Source of the DNA: Planctomycetota bacterium
GTDB taxonomy: Bacteria > Planctomycetota > UBA11346
Length of the DNA: 64,000 nucleotides
Assembly: GCA_016745075.1 (NCBI GenBank)
Contig: JADGDD010000006.1
Location: 186,001 to 250,000, forward strand
Reading direction: 5' to 3'
The notes under the pieces were generated by a model, which did not search any database, was not told where the DNA came from, and saw only the letters and a program-made list of their open reading frames with translations. Positions 52,171 to 61,081 of the stretch are shown here, piece by piece (position 1 is the stretch's first letter; each line of letters starts with the position of its first letter). The position numbers and the translations under genes are program-made.

Positions 52171-54414
52171 ATGTATAAATTCATATTAGTGATACTGTGT
52201 TGTGGTACGCTGTTATCAGCACAGGAACGAAGTGTTGATGAATGGATTGCCCATGTGCAGAAAGAAACACAGGAGCAAATAGCAGACTGGGCCGCGCATC
52301 CAGAGCGTGAGCTTATTTTGTTAGGTGGTTCTTTGTGCTCAAAAAATCATCCTGGCAAAAACGGACATGTGAAGGAGTACCCCAAACGGCATCAAGAGGC
52401 AATAGCAGCCTTTAAGGCTTTTATGGCAAGCCGTGGTGAAGAATTATTACAGAGTTGGTTAGCCGGTGAGCAACTGTCAGCAGAGGATGCCGTTTATGAA
52501 CGTCTGTTCTATGCCTTGAAAATGAGTATGCACGCCAAGCAACATAGAGACAGTAAAAAACGTCTTTATGTGCCGCCATTATCTCAAGAACACATACAAG
52601 CAGCAGAAAAGGAACTCAAACAGTTAACGAAGCAAGGCCAAGCGCTTATGATGAAAGGCTTTGAAACTCATGTGCTTAGTAATGAAGATATAGATGTTTT
52701 ACGACGGTTTCACATTGCTATTGGTACCCGCTGTGTTGGTGGTACACCTTATATGCCTTTTCGTATGGGGCTCACCACTGTAGAAAAAAATACTGCAATA
52801 CTTGGCATACCGGCGAGTGATGTGGGTGTGGCTCCTTTATCATCTGTGCTGGCGCGTAGCACGTATTCTGACATGCCAGATTGGGACTTTCCGCAACTTA
52901 TTCCGATGCGTTCTGATGGTATATTAGAATTATTACATTGTATTCGTGCGTTTGATTCTGATGGAAAAAAAGTGGTACCGTCAGCATGGCAGCAAGCGCA
53001 ACCAGAATTGCGTACTTTATCTGAGATACGAGGGGAGAAACCATTACTTATCATTGCAGCAGATGCCACGGACTGTTTTTTGCCATTTGCTTTTTCTGAA
53101 TTAGAAGTGTTGTATCAAGCTTACAAAGATCGTGTTGAATTCTTATTTGTGAATACCACGATTCATGACAACCACATGTCACCACAAGAATATTTTGATC
53201 GTGTTCCCAATGGTTTAAAAGCCTATGTCGGGCACCCATTTACCCAAGAGGAACGAGCCAGAACTGCAAAGAATTTGTATATGCGTTATCCACACGTAAC
53301 TGTTCCCTGTGCTGTTGATGATGCTGGTAGTACCTTTGAAGGGTTATATGGTTCGCAAGGAGGTAGTGCGGCCTTACGTCTCATTGATCGTACTGGTAAT
53401 CTGGCAGATAGTTGTTGGACACCATTTTGTGGAACCATTTGGGCAAATGAAGTTGAATTATCTATCCGTCGCCTCCTTGCCAATGATGGTTGTCATGACC
53501 CAGCATGGGCAGAGAGAGTAATGATACCTAGAAAAGGAAAAATTCAGAAAGGGGCTGTTGCATCGCCAATGCTGGTACGACATTCGTTCGATCTACGTGA
53601 ACGGGTTGTGTTAACTTTGAAGAGTGCTGTTATTACAGCTGTGTCTCCAGAGAGTATTCAGGTTAAGGTGCGTACTAAAAAAGAAAGCGTTACGCATACC
53701 TTAGTGTTATCAGCGCATACACGTCTACAAACAGGTGATGGTCAGTTACTCAGTGCAGCTGATTTAACTGTTGGTAAGAAAGTGAGTGTTGATTATTGGG
53801 CAGACCAGCGCTTTGGTAAACCAGTCGCAAAACATCTTACCAAAGTAGATCATACTCGGTTATGTGGTACAGGATTTATACAGGTTGGCGATACCCGTTT
53901 TGAAATAGAATCAAAAGGCGGGAATTATGGCTATCGTGGTTGGCAGCAAAACTACATAACTACAGGCGATAGTGATGCTGAATTTGCAGTTCGACGTATT
54001 GTTGTATTCGGTAATCCTGCTCGCCCTGCTCCCGTTTGGTTGTGCGGGACTATCGAATCGATAGATACCCAACATCGTACTCTGACAGTACGGCAAAAAG
54101 TAGCAGCACCAAACGAACTGCTCGGCTTTCAATACAACCGCTTAGCAGAAGGGAAAGCCGTTCTGACTGATAATATCATATCCCGTCAAAAGGCGGTTGC
54201 GCATTGGATGGAGCGTAGCGGGGATGCATTACTTCGAACCATTCGCATTGATGATGGTGTTGAAATTTTTCATAACGGTCGTTTTGATGGCACCATTGCT
54301 GATATTCATGTTGGTGATGCGATTGGGGTTGAATACATTACTCACCAAGAATATGAAGATCTTATTAACCCAGAAAAAATCCGTATCAGCACAGTGGTTC
54401 TTGAAAAAAACTAA
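52171..54414 (+). CDS. Deiodinase-like thioredoxin-fold protein with C-terminal beta-barrel domains (exported paralogue)
   Basis: The 747-residue protein has a signal peptide ending LLSAQERS. After a helical domain it has a deiodinase-like core at about 285-440: KPLLIIAADATDCFLPFAF, VEFLFVNTTIHDN, ERARTAKNLY, VPCAVDDAGSTFEGLYG and ALRLIDRTGNL. The DCF cysteine matches its paralogue at 35010; there is no in-frame TGA. The C-terminal 280 residues hold three or four small beta-barrel modules of DUF5666 type (ADLTVGKKVSVDYW, ADIHVGDAIGVEY). It is preceded by the LacI-type regulator at 13 bases and so is probably induced by a carbohydrate. Its reaction is unknown. Confidence 0.62.
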   Translation: MYKFILVILCCGTLLSAQERSVDEWIAHVQKETQEQIADWAAHPERELILLGGSLCSKNHPGKNGHVKEYPKRHQEAIAAFKAFMASRGEELLQSWLAGEQLSAEDAVYERLFYALKMSMHAKQHRDSKKRLYVPPLSQEHIQAAEKELKQLTKQGQALMMKGFETHVLSNEDIDVLRRFHIAIGTRCVGGTPYMPFRMGLTTVEKNTAILGIPASDVGVAPLSSVLARSTYSDMPDWDFPQLIPMRSDGILELLHCIRAFDSDGKKVVPSAWQQAQPELRTLSEIRGEKPLLIIAADATDCFLPFAFSELEVLYQAYKDRVEFLFVNTTIHDNHMSPQEYFDRVPNGLKAYVGHPFTQEERARTAKNLYMRYPHVTVPCAVDDAGSTFEGLYGSQGGSAALRLIDRTGNLADSCWTPFCGTIWANEVELSIRRLLANDGCHDPAWAERVMIPRKGKIQKGAVASPMLVRHSFDLRERVVLTLKSAVITAVSPESIQVKVRTKKESVTHTLVLSAHTRLQTGDGQLLSAADLTVGKKVSVDYWADQRFGKPVAKHLTKVDHTRLCGTGFIQVGDTRFEIESKGGNYGYRGWQQNYITTGDSDAEFAVRRIVVFGNPARPAPVWLCGTIESIDTQHRTLTVRQKVAAPNELLGFQYNRLAEGKAVLTDNIISRQKAVAHWMERSGDALLRTIRIDDGVEIFHNGRFDGTIADIHVGDAIGVEYITHQEYEDLINPEKIRISTVVLEKN

Positions 54415-54490
54415 GAGCAACCAGCGAATATTTATTTGAAGCAGCGTGGTGTTTTGAAAAAAAATCTATGCTGTACCGTGTTTTATTTTG

Positions 54491-55810
54491 TTAGGTTGGT
54501 TGATGAGGAACGAGTCGAATTCGATCAATATCTATGTTGCCACTACCAGCATAGATTCGGATGGTATTATCGCCCGTTTGTAATTGTATGATGCCCGCAT
54601 CTATTTCCTGCCAAGCCGTACATTGTGGATAATGAATAGTTTTATCATAACGGTCTTCACCGCTGTAATGTGGGTCTTCGTGTTTGGTGTGATTCACAAG
54701 TAAAACATTTTGTTGGTCGCCAGTGGCCGCTCGGTAGCGTATGTACAAATGATAGTGAGCGCAGATACCTGATTGTACAAAGAAGATGATGCCAGCGTGT
54801 AAGTAATCAAAGCCGCTCACATAGCCTGTACCCGTATGATCAGAATGGTCAGTGGTGCGATATGTACCGAGTAATGCCCCGCAAGCCTGTTCAACCGTGG
54901 CAGCATCAAGCTCTATACAGACCCGTCCTGCATGGGGTTCAGCGGCGAGAGCGACACCCTGTATATTGGGAGTAATCGGAATAATACTGCCATCATCATT
55001 ATAGAACAATTCGTCGCACATCAGGCTACGCGTTTCGCTTATGCCAGAAACCCAAGCGCTATGATGGAAAGCAAACCAGCGGTTTTTATAGGCGGTAATA
55101 GAACCGTGATTGGTTCCAGCCTGCCGCTCAAAGCGCGGGATATAAATGCCCATGGATGTATATGGCCCAAGCGGATGATCAGCAATAGCATAATACATTG
55201 CCTGTGGCCATTGTCCGTTGGGTAAACCTGGGTAGGATAAATAGTATTTTCCCTTGTAGCTGTGTAGCCACGGACCTTCGTAGAAATCTTGTAGTTGATC
55301 TGTTAATTCAACGATGGTATCTGGAAGAGCAGATAATAAATCATCACTAAGCTGGCAGGCAAAACCTTGACCACCATAGCCCCAATACAGGTAAGGGGTA
55401 TCGTCAGTATCAACAAAGAGTGCAGGGTCTTGCCCATGTTCAACGCCCTGAATATAGCCAATATCGGTAAATGGCCCTTCAGGGTGTGAGCACACAGCTA
55501 GCCCAGTGCGGAAGTGATTTGTGCCTTTCTCATAGGCGCAATAAACTAAATAATATTGCCCATTACGATAGACGGCATCAATTGCCCACATATGGCTTGA
55601 TGCCCAACTGACATCTTGTAAGTGGAGGGCAACGCCATGATCTGTCCAGTTTACTAAATCGGTGGTGGAAAAAACATGGTAACTAACCATGGTGTCATGG
55701 GTATTGGTACCTGGTTCATCATGAGAGCCATAAATAAATAAACGGTCATCATTAGGCCAAACATGGGCTGCAGGGTCAGCAGAGAAAACAGTTGAAATAA
55801 TAGGGTTCAT
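54491..55810 (-). CDS. GH43-type arabinosidase/xylosidase with C-terminal CBM6-like domain
   Basis: The 439-residue protein has no signal peptide and is probably cytoplasmic. The five-bladed GH43 propeller occupies about 1-290: base Asp12 in FSADPAAHVW, a WAIDAVYRNGQYYLVYCAYE strand with the pKa-modulating Asp, and the acid Glu in FYEGPWLHSYKGKYYLSY. A CBM6-like beta-sandwich follows (about 290-435, GFDYLHAGIIFFV, LQTGDNTIRIYAGSGNIDID). It probably trims arabino- or xylo-oligosaccharides after import. It follows the AraC-type gene by 58 bases on the same strand, so both are likely cotranscribed. Confidence 0.87.
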   Translation of the reverse strand: MNPIISTVFSADPAAHVWPNDDRLFIYGSHDEPGTNTHDTMVSYHVFSTTDLVNWTDHGVALHLQDVSWASSHMWAIDAVYRNGQYYLVYCAYEKGTNHFRTGLAVCSHPEGPFTDIGYIQGVEHGQDPALFVDTDDTPYLYWGYGGQGFACQLSDDLLSALPDTIVELTDQLQDFYEGPWLHSYKGKYYLSYPGLPNGQWPQAMYYAIADHPLGPYTSMGIYIPRFERQAGTNHGSITAYKNRWFAFHHSAWVSGISETRSLMCDELFYNDDGSIIPITPNIQGVALAAEPHAGRVCIELDAATVEQACGALLGTYRTTDHSDHTGTGYVSGFDYLHAGIIFFVQSGICAHYHLYIRYRAATGDQQNVLLVNHTKHEDPHYSGEDRYDKTIHYPQCTAWQEIDAGIIQLQTGDNTIRIYAGSGNIDIDRIRLVPHQPT

Positions 55811-55868
55811 TTCAGTAGTTTATTTGTTGAACGTTGCTGAACTAGAACAAAGCAACGGCGTAGTAGCA

Positions 55869-56804
55869 TTATCGTCCAGTTTCCTGTTGGCGGTATTGAC
55901 GTGGGCTGCTACCAATACATTTACGAAACTGTCTGGTAAAATAATTGCTATCATTAAAGCCAACAGCAAAGGCAATAGCTGTAATTGGTTCATGACTATG
56001 CCGCAATAAGTCCATCGCTTTGGCAAGGCGGATGCGTAAAAGATAATCTATGGGGCTATGTCCTGTAGCTGCGTGAAAGACTTCAAGAAAACGACTGCGT
56101 GCAAGCCCGGCACGGGTGGCAAGTTCGTCTAGTCGCCATTCTTCTGCGTAGCGTGATTCTAAAAGACTAATGACATCGCCAAGTCGTAGTAAAGCGGTTC
56201 CTTCACCGCTTGGATGTTGTCCATAATGGCGGGCAAGAAAAACAAGTGCTCTGGTTAATTCAGCAACGGCATAGGCCGCTTTTCCTGGATCATCTGTAGC
56301 TAGTTCTGCTGCAATAGTGTTACAGATCGCTAGGAGTTTACTCACAGCACGCGGCTCTAGCCGTAGTCGTGAACGAAACTGGTGTTGTATCCGATATTGT
56401 GGTTCTAAAGTAAAAAATGCGTGATAACCAGATAGTCGATTCAGGTAGTCATGTGGCAGAGGTAACCGCTGTGGGTCAAACATAATATTGACCAATTGCA
56501 GCTTGTTACAGTTTGAAAAATAATGCTGTTGTTTACCAGCAAAAGCGAAGACATCTCCTGTTTTTACTGGGAAGCAGGTATGGTCTATCCAGTGATCGGC
56601 TTGGCCAGCGGCAACAATAGCAACTTCAGTGAAATCGTGATAATGCGGTATTTCAGTCAGGTCATCAACGGAACGTTGTTTATTTTGCGTCTGCTGTGGT
56701 GTGATAATAGCCAGCGGAAGATCGTCTGAGAAATACGTATGGCTAGCAGCTAACATGGTCGGCACATAGTCCAGATATAATGGTGTATTGTCAAGGATAC
56801 TCAT
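55869..56804 (-). CDS. AraC-family transcriptional regulator with cupin sensor domain
   Basis: The 311-residue protein has an N-terminal cupin-like domain (IPHYHDFTEVAIVAAGQADH, GDVFAFAGKQQHYF) that binds a sugar. The C-terminal double helix-turn-helix has WRLDELATRAGLARSRFLEV and ITAIAFAVGFNDSNYFTRQF. It lies upstream of the GH43 gene and divergent from the xylulokinase gene, so control of both in response to arabinose or xylose is likely. A CTGTCA/TGACAG inverted repeat lies in the shared intergenic region. Confidence 0.9.
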   Translation of the reverse strand: MSILDNTPLYLDYVPTMLAASHTYFSDDLPLAIITPQQTQNKQRSVDDLTEIPHYHDFTEVAIVAAGQADHWIDHTCFPVKTGDVFAFAGKQQHYFSNCNKLQLVNIMFDPQRLPLPHDYLNRLSGYHAFFTLEPQYRIQHQFRSRLRLEPRAVSKLLAICNTIAAELATDDPGKAAYAVAELTRALVFLARHYGQHPSGEGTALLRLGDVISLLESRYAEEWRLDELATRAGLARSRFLEVFHAATGHSPIDYLLRIRLAKAMDLLRHSHEPITAIAFAVGFNDSNYFTRQFRKCIGSSPRQYRQQETGR

Positions 56805-56811
56805 AGATCTA

Positions 56812-56834
56812 CTGTCAGTATCTTGTTATGACAG
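56812..56834. promoter_or_regulatory. Inverted repeat between araC-type and xylulokinase genes
   Basis: CTGTCA (56812-56817) and TGACAG (56829-56834) are perfect arms with an 11-base spacer. They lie eight bases upstream of the AraC-type gene start, in the divergent region 56805-56948. It is a candidate operator or hairpin; AraC-type proteins often bind direct repeats, so it may belong to another regulator. Confidence 0.4.
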
Positions 56835-56948
56835 CATCAACCTATTTCTCATCAATTACTGTTCCGATCATATATGAAGGCCTTGGCTCAGATATGCGCT
56901 TCACACCTTTTTTCTTTTGTGCAGAGCAACAAAGAGAAAGAATCAATC

Positions 56949-58472
56949 ATGAGTGAATATGTTCTTGGAATTGATGCGAGTACACAGTCTATCAGTGCGG
57001 TATTATATGGTGCAGATGGGCCAATTGCAGAAAAGAGTCTCAATTACGATCAAGCTCTGCCGCAGTATGGAACCAGCGGTGGTGTACTACCACATGAGAA
57101 TCCGCAGTTGGTCCATGCGCCACCGCTCATGTGGGTAGAGGCTTTGGATCAGCTCTTGTTATCTGTGAAAGAATGGCCACTTGCTGAAGTTGTTGCTATT
57201 GCCGGAGCAGCTCAGCAACATGGTTCTGTCTATCTGAATGGCTCGTTTGAGAAAATACTTTCTGGTCTTTCGGCGGATGCTCCATTACATCAACAGCTTG
57301 CAGCTTGTTTTTCTCGGGAAACAAGCCCAGTGTGGATGGATTCATCAACTCGTGTTCAGTGCCAGCGTTTAGAATCGTCTGTTGGTGGTGCTGATCGCCT
57401 ACGTGCGATTACAGGGAGTAATGCTTCTGAGCGATTTACCGGCCCACAAATTGCACGATTTGCTGATGAGGAACCAGAAGCTTACGCACAGACACAGGCG
57501 ATACGTCTTATTAGTTCATTTCATGCTTCGCTCTTACTTGGAAAGCTTGCGCCAACGGATTATGGCGATGCTAGCGGTAGTAATTGTTTTGATGTGAAGA
57601 ATCGGTGTTGGCATCAACCTTTATTGGAAAGCTGTGCTCCTCAACTTGGGCAGCGTTTGGGCAGGTGTGTTGCTCCTAGAACAGTACTTGGCGTTATTCA
57701 TCCTTACGCAGTTGCACGATTTGGTTTTTCATCATCTTGTACGATCTGTGCTTGGACAGGGGACAATCCAGCCAGTCTTGTCGGTCTTGGTTTAGAAAAA
57801 TCTGGTGATTGCGCATTAAGCCTTGGGACAAGTGATACCTTTTTTGCGACACTGGAAGAGATGCCCCGTTCTCTTGAGAGCCAAGGTCATGTTTTTGTGA
57901 GCGGCCATAATAAACCAATGTTATTACAGTGTTACGCGAACGGTTCTCGCACCCGCGAAGCAATGAGGGAGCGTTGGGCGTATACGTGGGACGACTATAA
58001 TACAGTTGTGGCAGCAACACCGGTTGGCAATAACGGGGCGCTTTTGGCATCATGGATTGTTCCAGAAATTACCCCGTATATTCCACAACCATGTGAACGT
58101 TCGCAGGGTTTGGAGAGGCATGCATCTGCTGGACACTGGTGTCGGGCACTGCTTGAAGGGCAAATGCTTAGCCGCCGTCTTCATGCAGAAAGCCTTGGGC
58201 TTGAGCCTAAGCGTTTGCTGATAACTGGTGGAGCCGCTGTGAACCCCGTGATCCGTCAAATTATTGCTGATGTATTTGGCGTGCCTGTCACGTATAGTGC
58301 CAGCACCCTAGGAAGCGTTGCGCTTGGGGCAGCACGGATGGCGTGGGCGCAGATAGGGAAGCCCGTTGTTGCAGTACAGGGGTCCGAGCAAGTGATCTTG
58401 CCGAATAAAAAACATACGGAGACCTATACGCAGATGCTGGCATCTTACCGTTCTTTAGAACAGTCTTGTTAA
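56949..58472 (+). CDS. Xylulokinase of the eukaryote-like FGGY type
   Basis: It phosphorylates D-xylulose with ATP. The start at 56949 gives 507 residues; the frame extends upstream without support. FGGY-kinase signatures are GIDASTQSISAVL, AGAAQQHGSVYLNGS, WMDSSTRVQC, the GSNASERFTGPQIARF segment, TGDNPASLVGLGL and LSLGTSDTFFATL. PQYGTSGGV and the ASERFTG/TGDNPASL blocks resemble animal XYLB more than E. coli XylB. It is divergent from the AraC-type gene. No xylose isomerase is in the window, so the xylulose source lies elsewhere or comes from an oxidoreductive route. Confidence 0.85.
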   Translation: MSEYVLGIDASTQSISAVLYGADGPIAEKSLNYDQALPQYGTSGGVLPHENPQLVHAPPLMWVEALDQLLLSVKEWPLAEVVAIAGAAQQHGSVYLNGSFEKILSGLSADAPLHQQLAACFSRETSPVWMDSSTRVQCQRLESSVGGADRLRAITGSNASERFTGPQIARFADEEPEAYAQTQAIRLISSFHASLLLGKLAPTDYGDASGSNCFDVKNRCWHQPLLESCAPQLGQRLGRCVAPRTVLGVIHPYAVARFGFSSSCTICAWTGDNPASLVGLGLEKSGDCALSLGTSDTFFATLEEMPRSLESQGHVFVSGHNKPMLLQCYANGSRTREAMRERWAYTWDDYNTVVAATPVGNNGALLASWIVPEITPYIPQPCERSQGLERHASAGHWCRALLEGQMLSRRLHAESLGLEPKRLLITGGAAVNPVIRQIIADVFGVPVTYSASTLGSVALGAARMAWAQIGKPVVAVQGSEQVILPNKKHTETYTQMLASYRSLEQSC

Positions 58473-58488
58473 AAACGCTTCTTACGTA

Positions 58489-59448
58489 CTACGACCATGG
58501 GTACACCCATTTATGATCCCATGCTTGTTGATACAGAGCTTGTAGCGTTTCTTCGGATAATGCTGGGCCATCAGAAATAGCACAGTTTGCTTCTACGTGG
58601 CGGGGGTTGCGCATGCCGGCAATAACCGTGGTTACAGCTGGATTACTGAGACAGAATTTCAAGCAGAGTGCAGCAAGTGTTTGATAGTTATTGGTGCAGA
58701 GTTGTTCAATAGCGCTGAGATGTGGTTCTGCTGAGCGTAAACGTTCATCGGTTAGAAAATCTTTGCGCCAATCATCTGCATGCCATGTATGGCCAGGGCG
58801 AATTTTTCCAGCCAGTAATCCTTCAAATAAAGCAACGCGGACAATAATACCAACGTTGTGCGAACGTACAGCGGGGAACAGTTTGTCTGATGCCTGTTGA
58901 TCAAACACATTGTAAATAACTTGAATCGAATCAATTTGCCCAGATTCAGCAATACGTACCGCACCATTTGGTTCCCAGCACTCTGCGGATACACCAATTG
59001 CGCGTATTTTTCCTTGTTCTTTCAGTTTGTTCATAGCGGCATACCAACCGCTTTCTTCGGTAAAATGATCGCGCCAGCAGTGTATTTGTTGCAGATCTAA
59101 ATAATCAGTACCTAACCTTTTTAAAGACTGTTCGGTGCACTCAATAACCCAGTCGTAGGGGTACACTTCTTCAGCACTACCGCTTGGGTCGCTTTTGGGC
59201 CCAATTTTACTACCAATAATAACATCGCTTCGCTTATCGGCAAAAGCTTGGCCAATAAGCTCTTCACTATGGCCATTACCATACCCCATAGCCGTATCAA
59301 AAAAACGGACTCCGCGCGCATGGGCATCACATAAGCTGCGAATATCTCGTTCGTCATCAGCATCACCCCAGCCGCCACCAATAGGCCAGCACCCATATCC
59401 GAGTTCACTTATTTCAATGCCGCTAGTTCCGAGTGTACGTGTACGCAT
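58489..59448 (-). CDS. Aldo/keto reductase
   Basis: The 319-residue protein is a classical AKR barrel. The catalytic tetrad can be placed as Asp and Tyr in FFDTAMGYGNGHSEELIG, Lys in VIIGSKIG and His in LDLQQIHCW. It probably reduces or oxidises a sugar or aldehyde with NADP(H). It lies two bases downstream of the IclR-type regulator gene on the same strand, so it is likely under its control. It converges with the xylulokinase gene. Confidence 0.9.
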   Translation of the reverse strand: MRTRTLGTSGIEISELGYGCWPIGGGWGDADDERDIRSLCDAHARGVRFFDTAMGYGNGHSEELIGQAFADKRSDVIIGSKIGPKSDPSGSAEEVYPYDWVIECTEQSLKRLGTDYLDLQQIHCWRDHFTEESGWYAAMNKLKEQGKIRAIGVSAECWEPNGAVRIAESGQIDSIQVIYNVFDQQASDKLFPAVRSHNVGIIVRVALFEGLLAGKIRPGHTWHADDWRKDFLTDERLRSAEPHLSAIEQLCTNNYQTLAALCLKFCLSNPAVTTVIAGMRNPRHVEANCAISDGPALSEETLQALYQQAWDHKWVYPWS

Positions 59449-59450
59449 AG

Positions 59451-60236
59451 TTAATTCTTTCTATATCCAAGTTCGTGCGAAATTGCCGCAGCAGTAGCAC
59501 AAATGTTTTTTTGAAATGTTTGAATGAGATGTTCTATTGTGGGGTAATACATCTTGAGGACCGACATGCAGATGGTGCCTGCTAAAGTATTTGTCATATC
59601 AAAGATCGGTGCAGAAAGACATAAAATACCTTCTCCACCTTCTTCATTATCAACACCCCAGCCACGTTCTTTAGTGAGCTGCACTTCTTGCTGGAGTCTC
59701 TTATACGAGGTGATAGTAGTAGCTGTTTTTTTAACGAGTGGCCCACGATGCTTATAGTCATCAAATAATCCCAGTTGCCACGCTAGCTGGAGTTTACCGC
59801 TACCACTGAGGTGAAATAAATCACTACTACTGCCAGCAGCGGGAGCAATACGAATCATGTGTCGTGTTGTTTCCCAGCTATCAAGCATAATGCTTGTTTG
59901 TTTATCTTCTGATAATTGGCTTATATGTACGCATTCGCCGCTTTCTTCCCAGAGCGAAATAGCATGCTTTTGTGCCGCGCTTCTAAAAGTATTCTTATCC
60001 AATAATGTACGAAAGAGTGTGAGTGGCTGCATACTTAAAACATACGCTTTGCCCGTTTGCTCATAAATCCATCCCATATCTTGGAGGGTGCGTATTAAAC
60101 GCGTGGTCATATTGGCATTGCTAGCAAGAGCCTGTGTTATTTCTGTAAGTGTTAATGGTTTTTCTGAAGCGGCCAACAGCTCGACAAGTTCTATGCCCTT
60201 ACGAAGTGCTGGCGCATTGTAGCAGTTTTCACCCAT
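59451..60236 (-). CDS. IclR-family transcriptional regulator, second copy
   Basis: The 261-residue protein has an N-terminal winged helix (ALRKGIELVELLAASEKPLT, SNANMTTRLIRTLQDMGWIY) and an IclR effector domain (AISLWEESGECVHISQLSED, CLSAPIFDMTNTLAGTICMS). It is cotranscribed with the aldo/keto reductase, two bases apart. A TATAAT lies at 60263-60268 on this strand, 26 bases before the ATG, in very A/T-rich sequence. Its inducer is unknown. Confidence 0.88.
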   Translation of the reverse strand: MGENCYNAPALRKGIELVELLAASEKPLTLTEITQALASNANMTTRLIRTLQDMGWIYEQTGKAYVLSMQPLTLFRTLLDKNTFRSAAQKHAISLWEESGECVHISQLSEDKQTSIMLDSWETTRHMIRIAPAAGSSSDLFHLSGSGKLQLAWQLGLFDDYKHRGPLVKKTATTITSYKRLQQEVQLTKERGWGVDNEEGGEGILCLSAPIFDMTNTLAGTICMSVLKMYYPTIEHLIQTFQKNICATAAAISHELGYRKN

Positions 60237-60343
60237 TCCTGTGTTTATATATATGTAAATAAATTATACAAATAAAATAACGGAGATGGGTCCTGTAGAT
60301 GATAACATACTATTCTGTTCAGAATTCTTATCGTTATATCAAT

Positions 60344-60374
60344 TAATGGTGCCTGGTTCGTCCAGACACCATTA
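60344..60374. terminator. Hairpin downstream of the exbD-like gene
   Basis: A 13-bp stem with one mismatch (60344-60356 with 60362-60374) has a TTCGT loop. It lies 24 bases after the stop of the minus-strand ExbD-like gene. No strong T-run follows, so it may be a Rho-independent terminator of modest strength or a 3'-end stabiliser. Confidence 0.5.
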
Positions 60375-60397
60375 TTGGGGTATGTGGAAAAACTCTG

Positions 60398-60994
60398 TTA
60401 TTCTTGTAGTGGTAGTCGCGTAGTGAACATAATGTTGATGAATGGGTATGTGTCTTCAGGGGGGTGATCTGGGTTCTGAGGGAGACGTGGTTTCATTGCT
60501 TGGTATGGATCATTTGTATGGGCACATATTTGCTGGACTTCTTGTATCATCCGATATTCAGCATCTGCGTCTGCTCTGATTTCAATGATAACTTTTGGTA
60601 ATATGTACATGTGCGTTCTTGGATCAAGATAATGGTCAGAAGCATGGTAGATGCTTGTGAGAGCTTTGCGTAGTTGTTGATAATGAAAGAAGTGGTTAGT
60701 ATCTTGTGTGGTCCAGATAGCTCCATCATCAAATTGTATACTGTTGTATGCTGGAGCACCACTGGGAACCTCGTTTTGACTACTTCCAAATACATTGATG
60801 ACATGATGGCCCCAGTTTGCAGGAATGGTCATATTTTCAGCAGTTTGCGTCGGCGGTACAGTTATGTAATGAGAGAGTCTGTCGCTGCTTATTTTTCCAG
60901 CGAGGATAAAAAAAATAATTAAGAGAAAAATCATATCGATCATTGGTGTTAGATTGATATGATCATTCGGCTGAGATAGTTTTACTGTTTTCAT
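60398..60994 (-). CDS. ExbD/TolR-family protein without adjacent ExbB
   Basis: The start at 60994 has GAGGAG seven bases upstream, giving 198 residues. One N-terminal helix follows the ExbD pattern: LTPMIDMIFLLIIFFILAGK, with the membrane Asp of the family. A periplasmic domain follows (VIIEIRADADAEYRMIQEVQ). ExbD works with ExbB/TolQ to harness the proton gradient for outer-membrane processes. No exbB- or tolQ-like gene is next to it in the window; its partner must be elsewhere. Confidence 0.85.
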   Translation of the reverse strand: MKTVKLSQPNDHINLTPMIDMIFLLIIFFILAGKISSDRLSHYITVPPTQTAENMTIPANWGHHVINVFGSSQNEVPSGAPAYNSIQFDDGAIWTTQDTNHFFHYQQLRKALTSIYHASDHYLDPRTHMYILPKVIIEIRADADAEYRMIQEVQQICAHTNDPYQAMKPRLPQNPDHPPEDTYPFINIMFTTRLPLQE

Positions 60995-61081
60995 GATGAA
61001 CTCCTCATGAGAAAGAGAAACGGTTTGATGGTAGAACGGTTCATTCTTCTTATGGTTGTAGAACGAAATCGCTCCTTGAAC

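Noticed and set aside
35010-54414. Possible selenocysteine in the deiodinase-like proteins.
   Set aside because: Both reading frames are continuous and encode Cys (TGT) at the relevant position; no in-frame TGA or SECIS-like hairpin is needed.
31733-60236. Interpretation of the carbohydrate region as a genomic island or phage insertion.
   Set aside because: I see no integrase, tRNA gene, flanking direct repeats or transposase, and base composition looks similar to the flanks by eye.
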